From NCBI GenBank assembly GCA_017936125.1, contig JAGBGE010000016.1, forward strand, positions 1 through 58,233: DNA of 58,233 bases. Reading direction: 5' to 3'. Numbering within the stretch: the first letter of the stretch is position 1; each line of letters starts with the position of its first letter. The notes under the pieces were generated by a model that ran no database searches, was not told the origin of the DNA, and was given only the letters and a program-made list of their open reading frames with translations. The translations under genes were made by a program, and so were the position numbers. Shown here one piece after another: positions 25,667 to 35,104 of this stretch. Source of the stretch: Clostridia bacterium (GTDB taxonomy: Bacteria; Bacillota_A; Clostridia; Oscillospirales; CAG-272).

Positions 25667-28600
25667 TTATCTTTTACCTGTGAGAAGAATCCATACTTCC
25701 ATTGCAAGATAGAAGAGAACTACGGGGATAATAGCAATATTGATTATCACGGTAGCGTGCTCGAGATAGTATTCCCACTCGGGCTGGAAGCGAACGATAC
25801 GCATATCAGAGGAGAAGCCGTTCATCGCGCTGGAGTGTACGGTGGTGTAAAGCACGTTGTGTACGCACTCTCTCGCCTTCTGCGCTACGTGGCCGTAGCC
25901 TGTTTCGGGAATATCGGGAACTGTGTGAGATACGCCGTTGATAGGAAGGTCGTTACCTGCGTATACGCAGTTAGCGGTGTTCATATAAGGCATACCCGAG
26001 TCGGTTACGTTGTAGCCCGTCATACCAAGCTCGTAACGAAGAACCTCGTTAAGGAAATCGTGGTGAGGAGCGGGAGTTACACCGATACGGTTGAGAGAGG
26101 TCATTACGCCCTGAAGTCCGCCTTCCTCGATAGCAACCTCGAATACTCTTACGTAAATCTCACGGATAGACTGCTCGTTAGCCCAGGAAGCAGCACCGCA
26201 ACGGTTGGTTTCCTGCTCGTTGAGAACGCAGTGCTTAGCGAGCATATATGCGCCCTTGGTGCTCATACCGCGGTTCATCTGAGAGAGAGTCATACCGGAA
26301 AGGAAGCCGTCCTCGGAAATATAGCCGTAGGATCTGCCGAGATAGGGGCTTCTGTGAATGTTAGCGCCTGCGCCGTAAAGACCATTGAAGCCTGCCCACA
26401 GACAATCCTCACCCCACTGCACGCCGTATTCGTAAATAAGCTCAAGATTACGGGTTGCAGCAACGATGCCGTTGTCAAGATATGCGGAAGCCGTCTTATT
26501 CTTATCGGGGTCATTCATCTTGGTTGCAAGACCTGTCGAGTAGGTTGCAAAGGAAGAAATAACGCCAAGGTCGGAGTCGTAGGTGTTGGCTGCGGGAGCC
26601 GAGATAGAGGGAAGACCGGGAGTGTTGTAAAGACCGCCTGCGAGAATCGCAACGTAGTCGTTCCAGGTGAGCTGGTCAAGAAGCTCATCCCACATAGGAT
26701 CGTTGTAAGGAATGGGATCACCGTTCTCGTCTACGCGAAGGTCGATAAGCTGCCATGCGGTAGAGGTAGAGCCGAAGGTGGGATATGCCACGTCGGTTGC
26801 CGCTTCCTTGAGAATATCGAAGCTCAGACCTGCGGTGATACCGGCAGTCTTGGCAAGTCTTACAAAGTTATTAAGTCTTGCGTAGCTGGAAACAACGCCT
26901 GTTGCCTCGTCTACGTCAACGACGTACTTAACGGTACCGTTCCAGTCGTTTCTGGTAACGTAGGTCCAAGCGCCGCCGAGAGCGTTCTCACCGTAGTTGA
27001 TGCCGTCCTCGAAAATCTTGGGATCCGCGTTATTGAAATGGTTGGTAATCTTCTTGCCGACAAGGTTGCCGTCAGCGTCGAGAACAGAGTAAGCGTTAAC
27101 CTCTGCGGTGGAGTAGATAAGAAGGTCGTCAGCGGTAATCTTCTTGTCGGTTTCGGAATCCGCTACGCCAACCTTTGCCGCGAGAGCAGCCTTACCCTCT
27201 GCGTCCATACCGTCAGAGAGATTATAGCCCTTTGCCGCGAGAATATTGTTCACAGCATCGTGCGATCCGTTACCTACTGCGAGGTAATAGTCGCCTTCCT
27301 CGAGAATATAGGTCTCGTGACCGTAGGAATCGTACTTAGCGAAGTCACGTCTGCCAACAGACATAGTGAGAACCTCGGAAGCGCCGGGCTCGAGAATCTC
27401 GGTCTTGTCGTAAGCAACGAGCTCTACTGCCGCGGCCTCTACACCGTATTCCTTATCGTAATCGGTATAGGGCTTCTGGAGGAATATCTGCGCGGATTCC
27501 TTACCTGCAACACTGCCGGTGTTGGTAACCTTTACGCTGATATCGTAAGCGTCGGTCTCCGCATTGTAGCTGACCGCAAGGTCGGAATACTCGAAGTTGG
27601 TGTAGGAAAGACCGTAGCCGAAGGGATAGGAAACTGCCGCGTGGTAGTTATAATTACCTGCGTTACCGGTACCCATAACCTTATCCTCGTAACGAGTTTC
27701 GGTGTATCTGTATCCTACGTAAATACCCTCCTGGTATACTGTGTAACCGTTCTGGTTACCGCCGGTAGCGGCAACCTCGTTGCCGTTCTCATCGACGTAG
27801 ATGTATGCGGAGTAGCCGTAGTAGTCACCCATCTTGCTTGTATCAAGCTTGTACTGACCGTAGTTAGCGTGAACGGGGTTGAGATAGTGATTCTTCCAGA
27901 AGGTATCCGAGAGCTTACCCGAGGGATTAACCTTACCGGAAAGGATATTAGCGATACCAACAGAGCCCTTAGCGCCGATAGAACCGCTGTAAAGAACTGC
28001 GTCAATGCCGAAATCGGGATCGTCAACGAAGTCGAGCATTACCTGGTTGGTGAAGTTGCAGAGAAGGATAACCTTGTCGTACTTACCTGCATCCTTCGCA
28101 GCCTTGAGGCCCTTGAGCACCGATCTCTCATCCTCGCTGAGGGCGAGATAGTTTCCGTTGTAGCCGTCCCACTCGAGACCCTTGGAGCCTTCGCCGTTGT
28201 CGAACATCTGGTTGTCTGTACCCTCACCGCCTATACGGGAGAGAACGAACACAGCGGTGTTGTAGCCGTCCTTAATCTTTACGCTGTCGGGAATCTCGCT
28301 CCAGGGAGCGTCGTTGATGTTAACAATAGAGTAAAGACCGGGGCCTACGATATACTGTCTGCCGTAGCCGCTGCTCTTGTACCAGTTGTAGAGGTCCTCG
28401 TTTACACTAAGACCTGCTTCCTTGAAGCCGTCGAGAAGATTTGTAGCGCTGGTCTTCTTTGCTCCGTTCTCACGGTATCCCGAAACAATGGGATCAACCG
28501 AAGAAGCCGAGAAAAGACTGATCTTATCAGTGCTTGCGAGAGGAAGCGCATTGTTCTCGTTCTTGAGAAGAACCGCGCCCTCCTCCATCACTCTCTGGGT

Positions 28601-28846
28601 AAATGCATTGCCCGAGGCGATTACTTCCTTAACGCTGTTAAAGGAAGACTTGAAATATTCCGTATTGATTTCCTCGTCAGCGCCGATAGTTTCATCTTTA
28701 ATTATATTGAAGCCATCCTGACCGAGGAACTTTGAAATAACGCCTGCGTTCGCCATTGCGATCTGTCCACCAACGTTAACCACGCCGTAGAGCAAAATGA
28801 AGATGACGAGCAGAACTCTTGAAATAATTGATAAAACAGTTTTCAT
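25667..28846 (-). CDS. Membrane-anchored GH3 family beta-glycosidase with swapped domain order
   Basis: Glycoside hydrolase family 3 enzyme of 1059 residues, predicted to remove terminal beta-linked sugars outside the cell. The usual C-terminal GH3 sandwich domain comes first (EGAVLLKNENNALPL near residue 90, GGEGTDNQ near 200) followed by a fibronectin-like domain; the (beta/alpha)8 catalytic domain is at the end, with LGRSYGYISEDGFLSG, AKHCVLNEQETNR and the nucleophile Asp in GYNVTDSG (about residue 949). Hydrophobic segments at both ends (residues 4-33 and about 1030-1056) suggest anchoring at both termini. It is flanked by co-transcribed surface proteins; the substrate is not predictable. 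Confidence 0.92.
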   Translation of the reverse strand: MKTVLSIISRVLLVIFILLYGVVNVGGQIAMANAGVISKFLGQDGFNIIKDETIGADEEINTEYFKSSFNSVKEVIASGNAFTQRVMEEGAVLLKNENNALPLASTDKISLFSASSVDPIVSGYRENGAKKTSATNLLDGFKEAGLSVNEDLYNWYKSSGYGRQYIVGPGLYSIVNINDAPWSEIPDSVKIKDGYNTAVFVLSRIGGEGTDNQMFDNGEGSKGLEWDGYNGNYLALSEDERSVLKGLKAAKDAGKYDKVILLCNFTNQVMLDFVDDPDFGIDAVLYSGSIGAKGSVGIANILSGKVNPSGKLSDTFWKNHYLNPVHANYGQYKLDTSKMGDYYGYSAYIYVDENGNEVAATGGNQNGYTVYQEGIYVGYRYTETRYEDKVMGTGNAGNYNYHAAVSYPFGYGLSYTNFEYSDLAVSYNAETDAYDISVKVTNTGSVAGKESAQIFLQKPYTDYDKEYGVEAAAVELVAYDKTEILEPGASEVLTMSVGRRDFAKYDSYGHETYILEEGDYYLAVGNGSHDAVNNILAAKGYNLSDGMDAEGKAALAAKVGVADSETDKKITADDLLIYSTAEVNAYSVLDADGNLVGKKITNHFNNADPKIFEDGINYGENALGGAWTYVTRNDWNGTVKYVVDVDEATGVVSSYARLNNFVRLAKTAGITAGLSFDILKEAATDVAYPTFGSTSTAWQLIDLRVDENGDPIPYNDPMWDELLDQLTWNDYVAILAGGLYNTPGLPSISAPAANTYDSDLGVISSFATYSTGLATKMNDPDKNKTASAYLDNGIVAATRNLELIYEYGVQWGEDCLWAGFNGLYGAGANIHRSPYLGRSYGYISEDGFLSGMTLSQMNRGMSTKGAYMLAKHCVLNEQETNRCGAASWANEQSIREIYVRVFEVAIEEGGLQGVMTSLNRIGVTPAPHHDFLNEVLRYELGMTGYNVTDSGMPYMNTANCVYAGNDLPINGVSHTVPDIPETGYGHVAQKARECVHNVLYTTVHSSAMNGFSSDMRIVRFQPEWEYYLEHATVIINIAIIPVVLFYLAMEVWILLTGKR

Positions 28847-28858
28847 TAGCTTACCTCC

Positions 28859-29254
28859 TTAATCCATATCGGGCAGGAATATCGCAACGATACTGACTAT
28901 CATTGCTACGGCGAAGGCAATCGCGCAGAATGCCCAATGGAAGCCTACCTGCTCAAGTATCGCGCCTAAATTATCGGGAACACCGGTAAAGAATACGCTG
29001 GAAAGATACAGATACGAAGCGTTCACGAATGAAAGCAATGAAGCGAACGATGAAACGAACATCAAAACCGAGCCCCATCTGCTGAAAACGATTGAAACAA
29101 GAAGTGATATGCCACATACGATAAAGGGAAGAATAAATGCTTCCTGCGTGAAATACTGCGTGCCGTCAAATCCCGCCTGATAAATGAAAGGAACTATCAT
29201 ACACAGTACTGCTGCCGGAGCGAGTATAAAAGTTTTGTAATTTAATCTAAACAT
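28859..29254 (-). CDS. Small polytopic membrane protein of the GH3 locus
   Basis: A 131-residue protein with four predicted membrane helices (about 8-26, 38-60, 63-85 and 105-127) and a short final acidic tail (FLPDMD). No family is recognised. Ribosome binding site AGGAGGTAG. It lies 12 bases before GH3 and 13 after the discoidin-type lipoprotein, so it belongs to the operon; a role as membrane partner for the double-anchored GH3 or the lipoproteins is a guess. Confidence 0.78.
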   Translation of the reverse strand: MFRLNYKTFILAPAAVLCMIVPFIYQAGFDGTQYFTQEAFILPFIVCGISLLVSIVFSRWGSVLMFVSSFASLLSFVNASYLYLSSVFFTGVPDNLGAILEQVGFHWAFCAIAFAVAMIVSIVAIFLPDMD

Positions 29255-29267
29255 AATCTACCTCCTG

Positions 29268-31070
29268 TTAGTTTTCGGAAACTTTGCCGTAGATCTCTAT
29301 TTCGGAGAGCTGGAAGATATAACCGTATGCGCCGCTATCGCTGGTCATCTTGGTTGCAACAACCTTGATATATCTTGCATTTACAGCATTGAAGCCGTTC
29401 CATCTGCCGAGCTTGCTGTTCTGGGAAGCGAGCTCGTCGTTCTCGACGGTCACAACGGTGGTCCAATGCTCATTGTCCTCGGAAACGAGAATCTCGTAGC
29501 CCTCGGGGAAGTAGCTACCGTAAATTCTGGGATAAAGAACTACGCAGGAAACAGACTTGACCTCACCGAGATCAACGGTTACCCATTCTCTGTCCTCTGC
29601 ATCGGGAGATGCGGTGTCATAGTTAGAGGAGGACGACCATCTGTTATCCACGTCGGAGTTAAGGCTGTGTCCGCCGTCAACGAGCGCGCTGCCCTTACCT
29701 CCGTGATTGGTGCTGCTAGCCTCTACCTTTGCGCCGAGAGCGTAGTTATCGCTGAACTTCTCGCCTACGTAAACGGGAGAAAGAATTGCGTTATACGCGG
29801 GAACCTTGCCCTCGCCAAGCACGTACTGATTGCCGTACTGGTCGATAAGGTGGTCGATAGCCTGACCGTTCGCCGCGGTAATATCCGTGGGAATAAGAGC
29901 GTTTCTGTCAACAACCTTGGAGGTTGAGCCGTCAGCGAAGCTTGCGCCAACAAGAGTAACGGTCTGCTCGAATCTCTTAACCTTAATTTCAAATTCAAGC
30001 TGCTTGTTCTCGTAGATTACGTAAACCTTGGTATCCTCTGCGGTGAGAGGCTGGTCGATAGACTTATTGTTATTAAGCACGAGTCTGTAGTCCTCGGTCT
30101 TTACCTTACGGTCAATTCCGCCGTAGGTAGCGAGAACCTCGAGTCCTTCGGGATTGAAGATTTCGCCAATAGCGTACTCGGTCTGAGGATAGCTCTTGAT
30201 CTTGATACCCTGGAGCTTCGCCTCGTGGTAGTAGTAGCCGCTAACCGTGATATTGAGGCTCTCCTCAATATCGGTATTGATATAAAGCTCGTGATAGCAG
30301 TCCTTGTTGGAGTCGGCAATATTGAGGTTGAGGTATCCGCAAGCATAGCCGCCGGCGGGAACCGTTACGTCAGTGCCAACTCTCGCGCCGTAGAACTCGG
30401 TGCCGTATCTGATATCCACGTCCTGATTTCCATCGTTGTGGAAGAAGAGGATTATGTGGCGGTCGGTATTTGCCGAGAAAGGAATAGCCGCGGTGGAATT
30501 ATCTCTGTCACCCTCACCGCTGTAAATAACGATGCAGTGGCCTGCCTTTGTGCCTGCCGAAATCGCGAATCTTGTCGCGTCGGTTGCCTCACCCTCGGTA
30601 ACGGCAGTAGCCTTACCACTCGTGTTGGTGTTGGGAGCGAACGCAACGAGATTATGCTCGGGAACCTCGAAGGGCTCGCCGCAGCCATCCTCGGAGCAAT
30701 GCGACCAAACCGAGAAGTCCTCGAGAGAGGAAGCGTCAAAGGTGGTCATATCGGACTTGAGATCGCCGTAGAAATCACCGGTCTTGTGACCTGCATAATC
30801 AAGCATCTCCTGATACTCAATGGGATAAAGTCCCTTCTCACCGTCCTTGCCGTTGAGATAGCCGTATGCGAACATATCACCGCACTTGGTGCATACGTAC
30901 GCAGTCTTTTTACCAACCTTCATACAGCTTGCGTCGGTCTTCTCAACCTCCTCAAGCGTGTGCTGGCAGTAATTCGGGTCGAATCCACAGCTCGAAAGAA
31001 CGATAGAGGTAGCAAGCAGAGCTGCCGCCAAAAGAGCGAGGGTAATTATTCTAATCATATTATTCTTCAT
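29268..31070 (-). CDS. Surface lipoprotein with F5/8 type C (discoidin) domain
   Basis: Secreted lipoprotein of about 600 residues. The start at 31070 has AAGGAG eight bases upstream; the signal peptide ends in lipobox VLSSC. Order of parts: one cysteine-pair repeat (TDASCMKVG...CTKCG), one beta-sandwich module ending in SGYYYHEA, an Ig-like domain (GIKIKSYPQTEYAIGEIF), a short TLVGASFADGS segment also found in the regulator gene, and a C-terminal F5/8 type C domain (about 450-600) with WVTVDLGEVKSVSCVVLYPR. Such domains often bind carbohydrate. Third gene of the operon, 12 bases after the preceding lipoprotein. Confidence 0.87.
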   Translation of the reverse strand: MKNNMIRIITLALLAAALLATSIVLSSCGFDPNYCQHTLEEVEKTDASCMKVGKKTAYVCTKCGDMFAYGYLNGKDGEKGLYPIEYQEMLDYAGHKTGDFYGDLKSDMTTFDASSLEDFSVWSHCSEDGCGEPFEVPEHNLVAFAPNTNTSGKATAVTEGEATDATRFAISAGTKAGHCIVIYSGEGDRDNSTAAIPFSANTDRHIILFFHNDGNQDVDIRYGTEFYGARVGTDVTVPAGGYACGYLNLNIADSNKDCYHELYINTDIEESLNITVSGYYYHEAKLQGIKIKSYPQTEYAIGEIFNPEGLEVLATYGGIDRKVKTEDYRLVLNNNKSIDQPLTAEDTKVYVIYENKQLEFEIKVKRFEQTVTLVGASFADGSTSKVVDRNALIPTDITAANGQAIDHLIDQYGNQYVLGEGKVPAYNAILSPVYVGEKFSDNYALGAKVEASSTNHGGKGSALVDGGHSLNSDVDNRWSSSSNYDTASPDAEDREWVTVDLGEVKSVSCVVLYPRIYGSYFPEGYEILVSEDNEHWTTVVTVENDELASQNSKLGRWNGFNAVNARYIKVVATKMTSDSGAYGYIFQLSEIEIYGKVSEN

Positions 31071-31082
31071 AATCCACACTCC

Positions 31083-32372
31083 TTAATTCGTAATAGTTAT
31101 TTCGTAGCTGGTGGTGTACTCGCCGTATGCAACGGTAACCGTCTTGGTTCCGACGTCTTCCGCGGTGAATACGTAGCCCTCTGTAATGTCGGTCATATAG
31201 TTTGCAATTACTACCTCGTCGTAGTTAGTGCCGTTAGCCTTAACTACAAGACCGTCGGTCGAGAACTTATCGCCAACCTTGAAGGTAGTCTTGCTTGCCT
31301 GCTTGTGAAGCGAAACGCCGTTAACCTCGCCCTCGCAGTAGAAGTAACCGTACATAGTAACCTTGGTTTCCTCACTTACGTCGGAGAGGAGCTTGAGCGC
31401 ATAGTTACAACCGATAGAATTACCGGGATTTACGCTGAACTTAAAGGTCTTGGTCTCGCCTGCGGCAACGGTAACGTCAACGCCGCCCTTGTCGCCGTAA
31501 TTCTCTGCGTAGTAACGGAAGGAGATAGACTGATTACCGTCGTTCTTAACGACAAGCTCCATCTCTCTTGCCTTGTTCGAGAATGTGGGAACACGAAGGT
31601 TCTGACCGTTTGCCATAGTCTGATTTACAACGCTGTGAATCCAAGCCTCAACCTCCTTACCTGCGGTCGAATTCGCCTTAAAGGTGAACTGCGTTGCAGG
31701 CATACCGTCCATAGTGGTGTAAGAAGCAGATATGTAATCTGCGCCACCGGTGCCGTTGATGCTCTCGATGTTAGCCGCGGGAGTAAATGCGATTTTGTAC
31801 TCAAAATCGGTGAGTACGGGAGCAATCTTTATCGCTTCCCTTGTGGTTTCCTCCAAACCGAACGCATCCTTATAGATACTGTCACAGTTTGCGCAGGTAT
31901 AATGCTCCTGCCAGCCGGGCACGAATCCTACCGCTGCCTGCGCTGCTACCTTTGTCAGCTCGTGGCTGAGCATAGGAGCCTTCGTAGGCTCGTTAATCTG
32001 GAACATACCCTCCGCATCTCTGAAGAGCGTACCGCAGTTGCGGCACTCGTAATGCTCCTTTGTACCCTCGGAAGAGCAGGTCGCCTTCTTCTCACCGTGC
32101 TTTGCAACGTTATGTCCCTTTGCGGAAATAACGTACTTATCGGCGGAAAGCGGCATTACGCCCTCCTCATCAGCGAATGTTCCGTCGCAACCGCTACAAA
32201 CGTAATACTCTCTGTTTCCGGCCTCAAGACAAGTAGCAGCCTTGGGAGCTACCTTTGTCAGATCGTGAACGTGAGAGCTGCCGCTCTGACCCGAGCAGCC
32301 TGCGAGCATAGCGATCATAAGAGTTATGAGCGCCATAGCCATTGCAACGAAGATTCTTTTCGTTTTGTTCAT
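31083..32372 (-). CDS. Surface lipoprotein with cysteine repeats, beta-sandwich and Ig-like module
   Basis: Secreted lipoprotein of 429 residues with lipobox AMLAGC. Residues about 35-175 hold three cysteine-pair repeats (CSGC, CRNC, CANC). Residues about 190-340 are the beta-sandwich module (YKIAFTPAANIESINGTGG to TMYGYFYC), and the last 80 residues an Ig-like domain. The last two parts are nearly colinear and highly similar to the end of the neighbouring membrane regulator, showing recent duplication. Good ribosome binding site AAGGAGGA. Probably a ligand-binding or adhesion protein of the same locus; the ligand is unknown. Confidence 0.86.
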   Translation of the reverse strand: MNKTKRIFVAMAMALITLMIAMLAGCSGQSGSSHVHDLTKVAPKAATCLEAGNREYYVCSGCDGTFADEEGVMPLSADKYVISAKGHNVAKHGEKKATCSSEGTKEHYECRNCGTLFRDAEGMFQINEPTKAPMLSHELTKVAAQAAVGFVPGWQEHYTCANCDSIYKDAFGLEETTREAIKIAPVLTDFEYKIAFTPAANIESINGTGGADYISASYTTMDGMPATQFTFKANSTAGKEVEAWIHSVVNQTMANGQNLRVPTFSNKAREMELVVKNDGNQSISFRYYAENYGDKGGVDVTVAAGETKTFKFSVNPGNSIGCNYALKLLSDVSEETKVTMYGYFYCEGEVNGVSLHKQASKTTFKVGDKFSTDGLVVKANGTNYDEVVIANYMTDITEGYVFTAEDVGTKTVTVAYGEYTTSYEITITN

Positions 32373-32413
32373 TCCGTCCTCCTTCTTGCAGGCTTTGCCT
32401 GCGTTTTTTATTT

Positions 32414-34444
32414 TTATTTGCTGATTATAATATCGTAGGTTACGTAAAGGTCACCGAATGATACCGTTACTGTCCTTGCTCCGACGTCGGAGTCGGTAAA
32501 GGTGTGACCGTCAAGGTCGGTGGTGTAATTGGAGATAACAACCTCGTCGAAGTTCTCACCAAGAGCCTTGATAACCAGTCCTTGCGCGCTGAATTTTTCG
32601 CCAACCTTGAAGTCGGTCGCGTCTGCTGACTTGAATATCTCTATTCCGTCGAGCTCGTCTCTGCAATAGAAGTAGCCCTGAATGGTCAACGACGTTTCCA
32701 CATTCACGTCGGAGAGCAGCTTGAACGCATAGTTGCAACCTGGTGATGTGCCGGGATTTACCTTAAAAACAAGCGTTTGGCTTTCTCCGGGAGCAACAGT
32801 TATGCTCACGCCGCCCTTGTTGCCGTAGTTCTCGGCATAATAATCAAAGCTTATTTCCTGACCGCCGTTGTTCGTGACGGTAAGCTCAATATATCTGTCA
32901 AATCCCGAGAAGGTGGGAATTCGGAGATTGATTCCCGCGCTTTTCGTGTTTTCTATCTCCTGATTTATCCACGCCTCAACCTCCATACCCGACAGCGCGC
33001 CTGCCGAAACGGTAAATCTGGTAGCAGGCAGACCGTTTACGGTGGTGTAATCGGCAGAAATGTACTCTGCGCCAATCGTGTCGTTGATGCTTTCTAAATT
33101 CTTCGCGGGCGTGAACGCAATTTTATATTTGTAGGGATCGTTGATAGCAACCGTTGCACTTTTTCCTGCAAATGATACCGTCGCAGTGTCCATTCCCTCG
33201 CTCCAGGTCTTGCCCTCGAGGTCGCAGGTGTAATTGTAAATCCGTATGCTTCCCGTGGTAGAGCCCTTGACGAGATCCGCCTCTACTATCATTCCCGAGA
33301 GGTCGATAGGCTCGCCCTCGTTGTAGATGAATTTATCGGGCGCCTTAACTACGCTTATGCCGGAAAGCTCCTCGGCGGTGTAAATATAGCCGAATATCAC
33401 AAGCTCCACCTCGGTGTCAATATCCTGGTCGAGAATTACAAAGTGATCGCAGCCCGCAAAGACTCCGTAAGTGCCGTGGTTATTGAAATAAACGGGAACA
33501 TATGTCGTGGAATTTGCCTTGATTGTCACAGAGGGTGTGTAGTAATCCAGACCGCCCTGCTGATTTCCGAAGTTCTCTACTCTATATTTGATATTCACGT
33601 CTATATCACTCGTGTTCTGCACGGAGATAAGGAAAAATCTCTCTCCGAGCGAGGGAGCGTATACGTTGACGTTTTCCATCTCTCTGCTATCCTCTACCGG
33701 TCTGCTCTGCTTCGAGCTACCCTGCTTTGAGCCTGCCGCAAAGGTGTACTTTGTCGCGGGAATGCCGTCATCGGTCAGCACGTGCTCTGCTATGCGATTA
33801 GCATTCATATCGCTGTCCGAGGCAGCGAAGAGAGGCATTTCCTCTTTAATAAGCGCGCGAAGCGTAATATCGTGATCCGGCATAGAGAAATTCTCCGCCG
33901 TATAGAAATTATATTCTTCATCAATAAAGCCAAGCACGGTTTTGCCCTCGGCGGTAATATTCGGGAGCGAAGAGCCTACCTTAATCTCCGTAACCGAGCC
34001 GCTCTCGGTCGTAGCGCCAACGAGAGTCAGAACGTATTTCGGCTTGAATAAGGATACAACAAGTATTACGAAGGTAAGAACAACTGCGGCTGCAATAGAA
34101 GCATACGCGGCAATTTTTTTAATCTTCTTCATTCGCGCCTCGGCAGCCTTCTCCTTTTCGAGAAGCTGCGCCTCTCGCCTTTCAAGCTCTTCTTTATATA
34201 ACTCAATAGCAGATTTTTCTCCGTCCTCGGCTGACATATTCTCCGAGCCGACAAGCTTGTCAATGCTTATGCCGAGTATCTCGGCAATTTTCGGCAGCAA
34301 TTCAATATCGGGCAAGCCCTTACCCAGCTCCCAACGGCTGATAGTCTTATCCGACACGAACAGCATCTCCGCCATCTCTCGTTGAGAAACGTTATTTGCC
34401 TTGCGATATTCTTTTATGTGTTCCCCAATGATTTTAGCGTTCAA
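32414..34444 (-). CDS. Transmembrane XRE-family regulator with extracellular sensor modules
   Basis: Predicted one-component membrane regulator of 677 residues. Residues 7-62 are an XRE helix-turn-helix (SQREMAEMLFVSDKTISRWE); 75-110 a charged coiled coil; about 111-133 one membrane helix; the rest is outside the cell. The outside holds a TLVGATTESGS segment, one beta-sandwich module, an Ig-like domain, then a second beta-sandwich and Ig pair nearly matching the next gene's lipoprotein. TTG at 34444 is the start: AAAGGAG lies six bases before it. First gene of the operon. It probably senses a surface ligand and controls this locus, plausibly through the palindrome at 34589; this control is inferred. 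Confidence 0.85.
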   Translation of the reverse strand: MNAKIIGEHIKEYRKANNVSQREMAEMLFVSDKTISRWELGKGLPDIELLPKIAEILGISIDKLVGSENMSAEDGEKSAIELYKEELERREAQLLEKEKAAEARMKKIKKIAAYASIAAAVVLTFVILVVSLFKPKYVLTLVGATTESGSVTEIKVGSSLPNITAEGKTVLGFIDEEYNFYTAENFSMPDHDITLRALIKEEMPLFAASDSDMNANRIAEHVLTDDGIPATKYTFAAGSKQGSSKQSRPVEDSREMENVNVYAPSLGERFFLISVQNTSDIDVNIKYRVENFGNQQGGLDYYTPSVTIKANSTTYVPVYFNNHGTYGVFAGCDHFVILDQDIDTEVELVIFGYIYTAEELSGISVVKAPDKFIYNEGEPIDLSGMIVEADLVKGSTTGSIRIYNYTCDLEGKTWSEGMDTATVSFAGKSATVAINDPYKYKIAFTPAKNLESINDTIGAEYISADYTTVNGLPATRFTVSAGALSGMEVEAWINQEIENTKSAGINLRIPTFSGFDRYIELTVTNNGGQEISFDYYAENYGNKGGVSITVAPGESQTLVFKVNPGTSPGCNYAFKLLSDVNVETSLTIQGYFYCRDELDGIEIFKSADATDFKVGEKFSAQGLVIKALGENFDEVVISNYTTDLDGHTFTDSDVGARTVTVSFGDLYVTYDIIISK

Positions 34445-34580
34445 TGGATTCTCCTTTATAAATTGTTTTTTATAAATGTAATATACAATCAACGACTCTA
34501 TTCGTTGAAAAAAGATGCCACAGATTTACTTTGAACCTAACAGTTCTTCGTTTTGGTATGATAAAAGCACAGAGTGCCTT

Positions 34581-34606
34581 ATAATACCAAATGGGGTACC
34601 CCATTT
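34581..34606 (-). promoter_or_regulatory. Extended -10 promoter overlapping an 18-bp perfect palindrome
   Basis: AAATGGGGTACCCCATTT (34589-34606) is perfectly palindromic. Directly beside it the minus strand has TGGTATTAT (34589-34581), an extended -10 without a good -35, so the palindrome covers the -14 to -32 region. The leader to the regulator start is about 130 bases. A homodimeric XRE protein would suit such a site. Confidence 0.6.
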
Positions 34607-35030
34607 ATAATTTTAATTTTTTTAATTAAACAAAAATTATTTATTTTGGCATTTTTCCAAATACATCATAACAATATTTCAGTTAAAAATCAAGTTTTTT
34701 AGGTCAAATAAGCTAAATTTTATACTCTCGTCCTGCGAGAATAGTGCATATTAGCCAATTTTTAACGTGAAATTATAACAATTTACACAAAAAGATTTTT
34801 CAAAAATCAAAAAGACGTAAAAAACGACATTTTACAATCATACAAAAATGCAGATTAAGCTTTGAAGACGGTTAGAAGTCATAAAAATTACATTTATTTC
34901 AACACAAAAGCATCAATAAAATCATATCAGAAGTACGAAAATCTCATAATATGTAAATAAATAATTACATTTTATCCATTATTACGCAAGTTTGGTTAAC
35001 ATTATGGACAATCCGAATAATCAGAAAAAT
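34607..35030. other. AT-rich non-coding stretch
   Basis: About 420 bases, very AT-rich, without a plausible reading frame on either strand. I see only a weak hairpin (TCTCG / CGAGA, about 34725-34740) and A/T runs. Nothing else can be supported. Confidence 0.5.
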
Positions 35031-35070
35031 AAAAAAGGCACCCCAAAAGGAGTGTCTATCTCAATTCTGT

Positions 35071-35104
35071 TTTGGTGCATACCGCGAATGCGGTATATTG
35101 CCTG
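35071..35104. repeat. 34-bp repeat, copy 1 (GGTGCATACCGCGAATGCGG type)
   Basis: Identical to 35448-35481. It contains hairpin ATACCGC / GCGGTAT. On the minus strand it ends in ACCA followed by As and a degenerate copy of the tRNA-Glu terminator (35040-35065), resembling a tRNA 3' end fused to its terminator. Confidence 0.8.

Noticed and set aside
25637..28735. A 1032-codon open frame antisense to the GH3 gene
   Set aside because: The GH3 reading on the minus strand has all catalytic motifs and a ribosome binding site; the antisense frame shows no recognisable domain.
30225..32438. A 737-codon open frame antisense to two lipoprotein genes
   Set aside because: It spans the junction of two real genes on the opposite strand and has no start signal or known motif.
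34493..35030. Origin of replication or centromere-like site, from the high AT content and runs
   Set aside because: No cluster of DnaA boxes and no dnaA/dnaN or par genes nearby.
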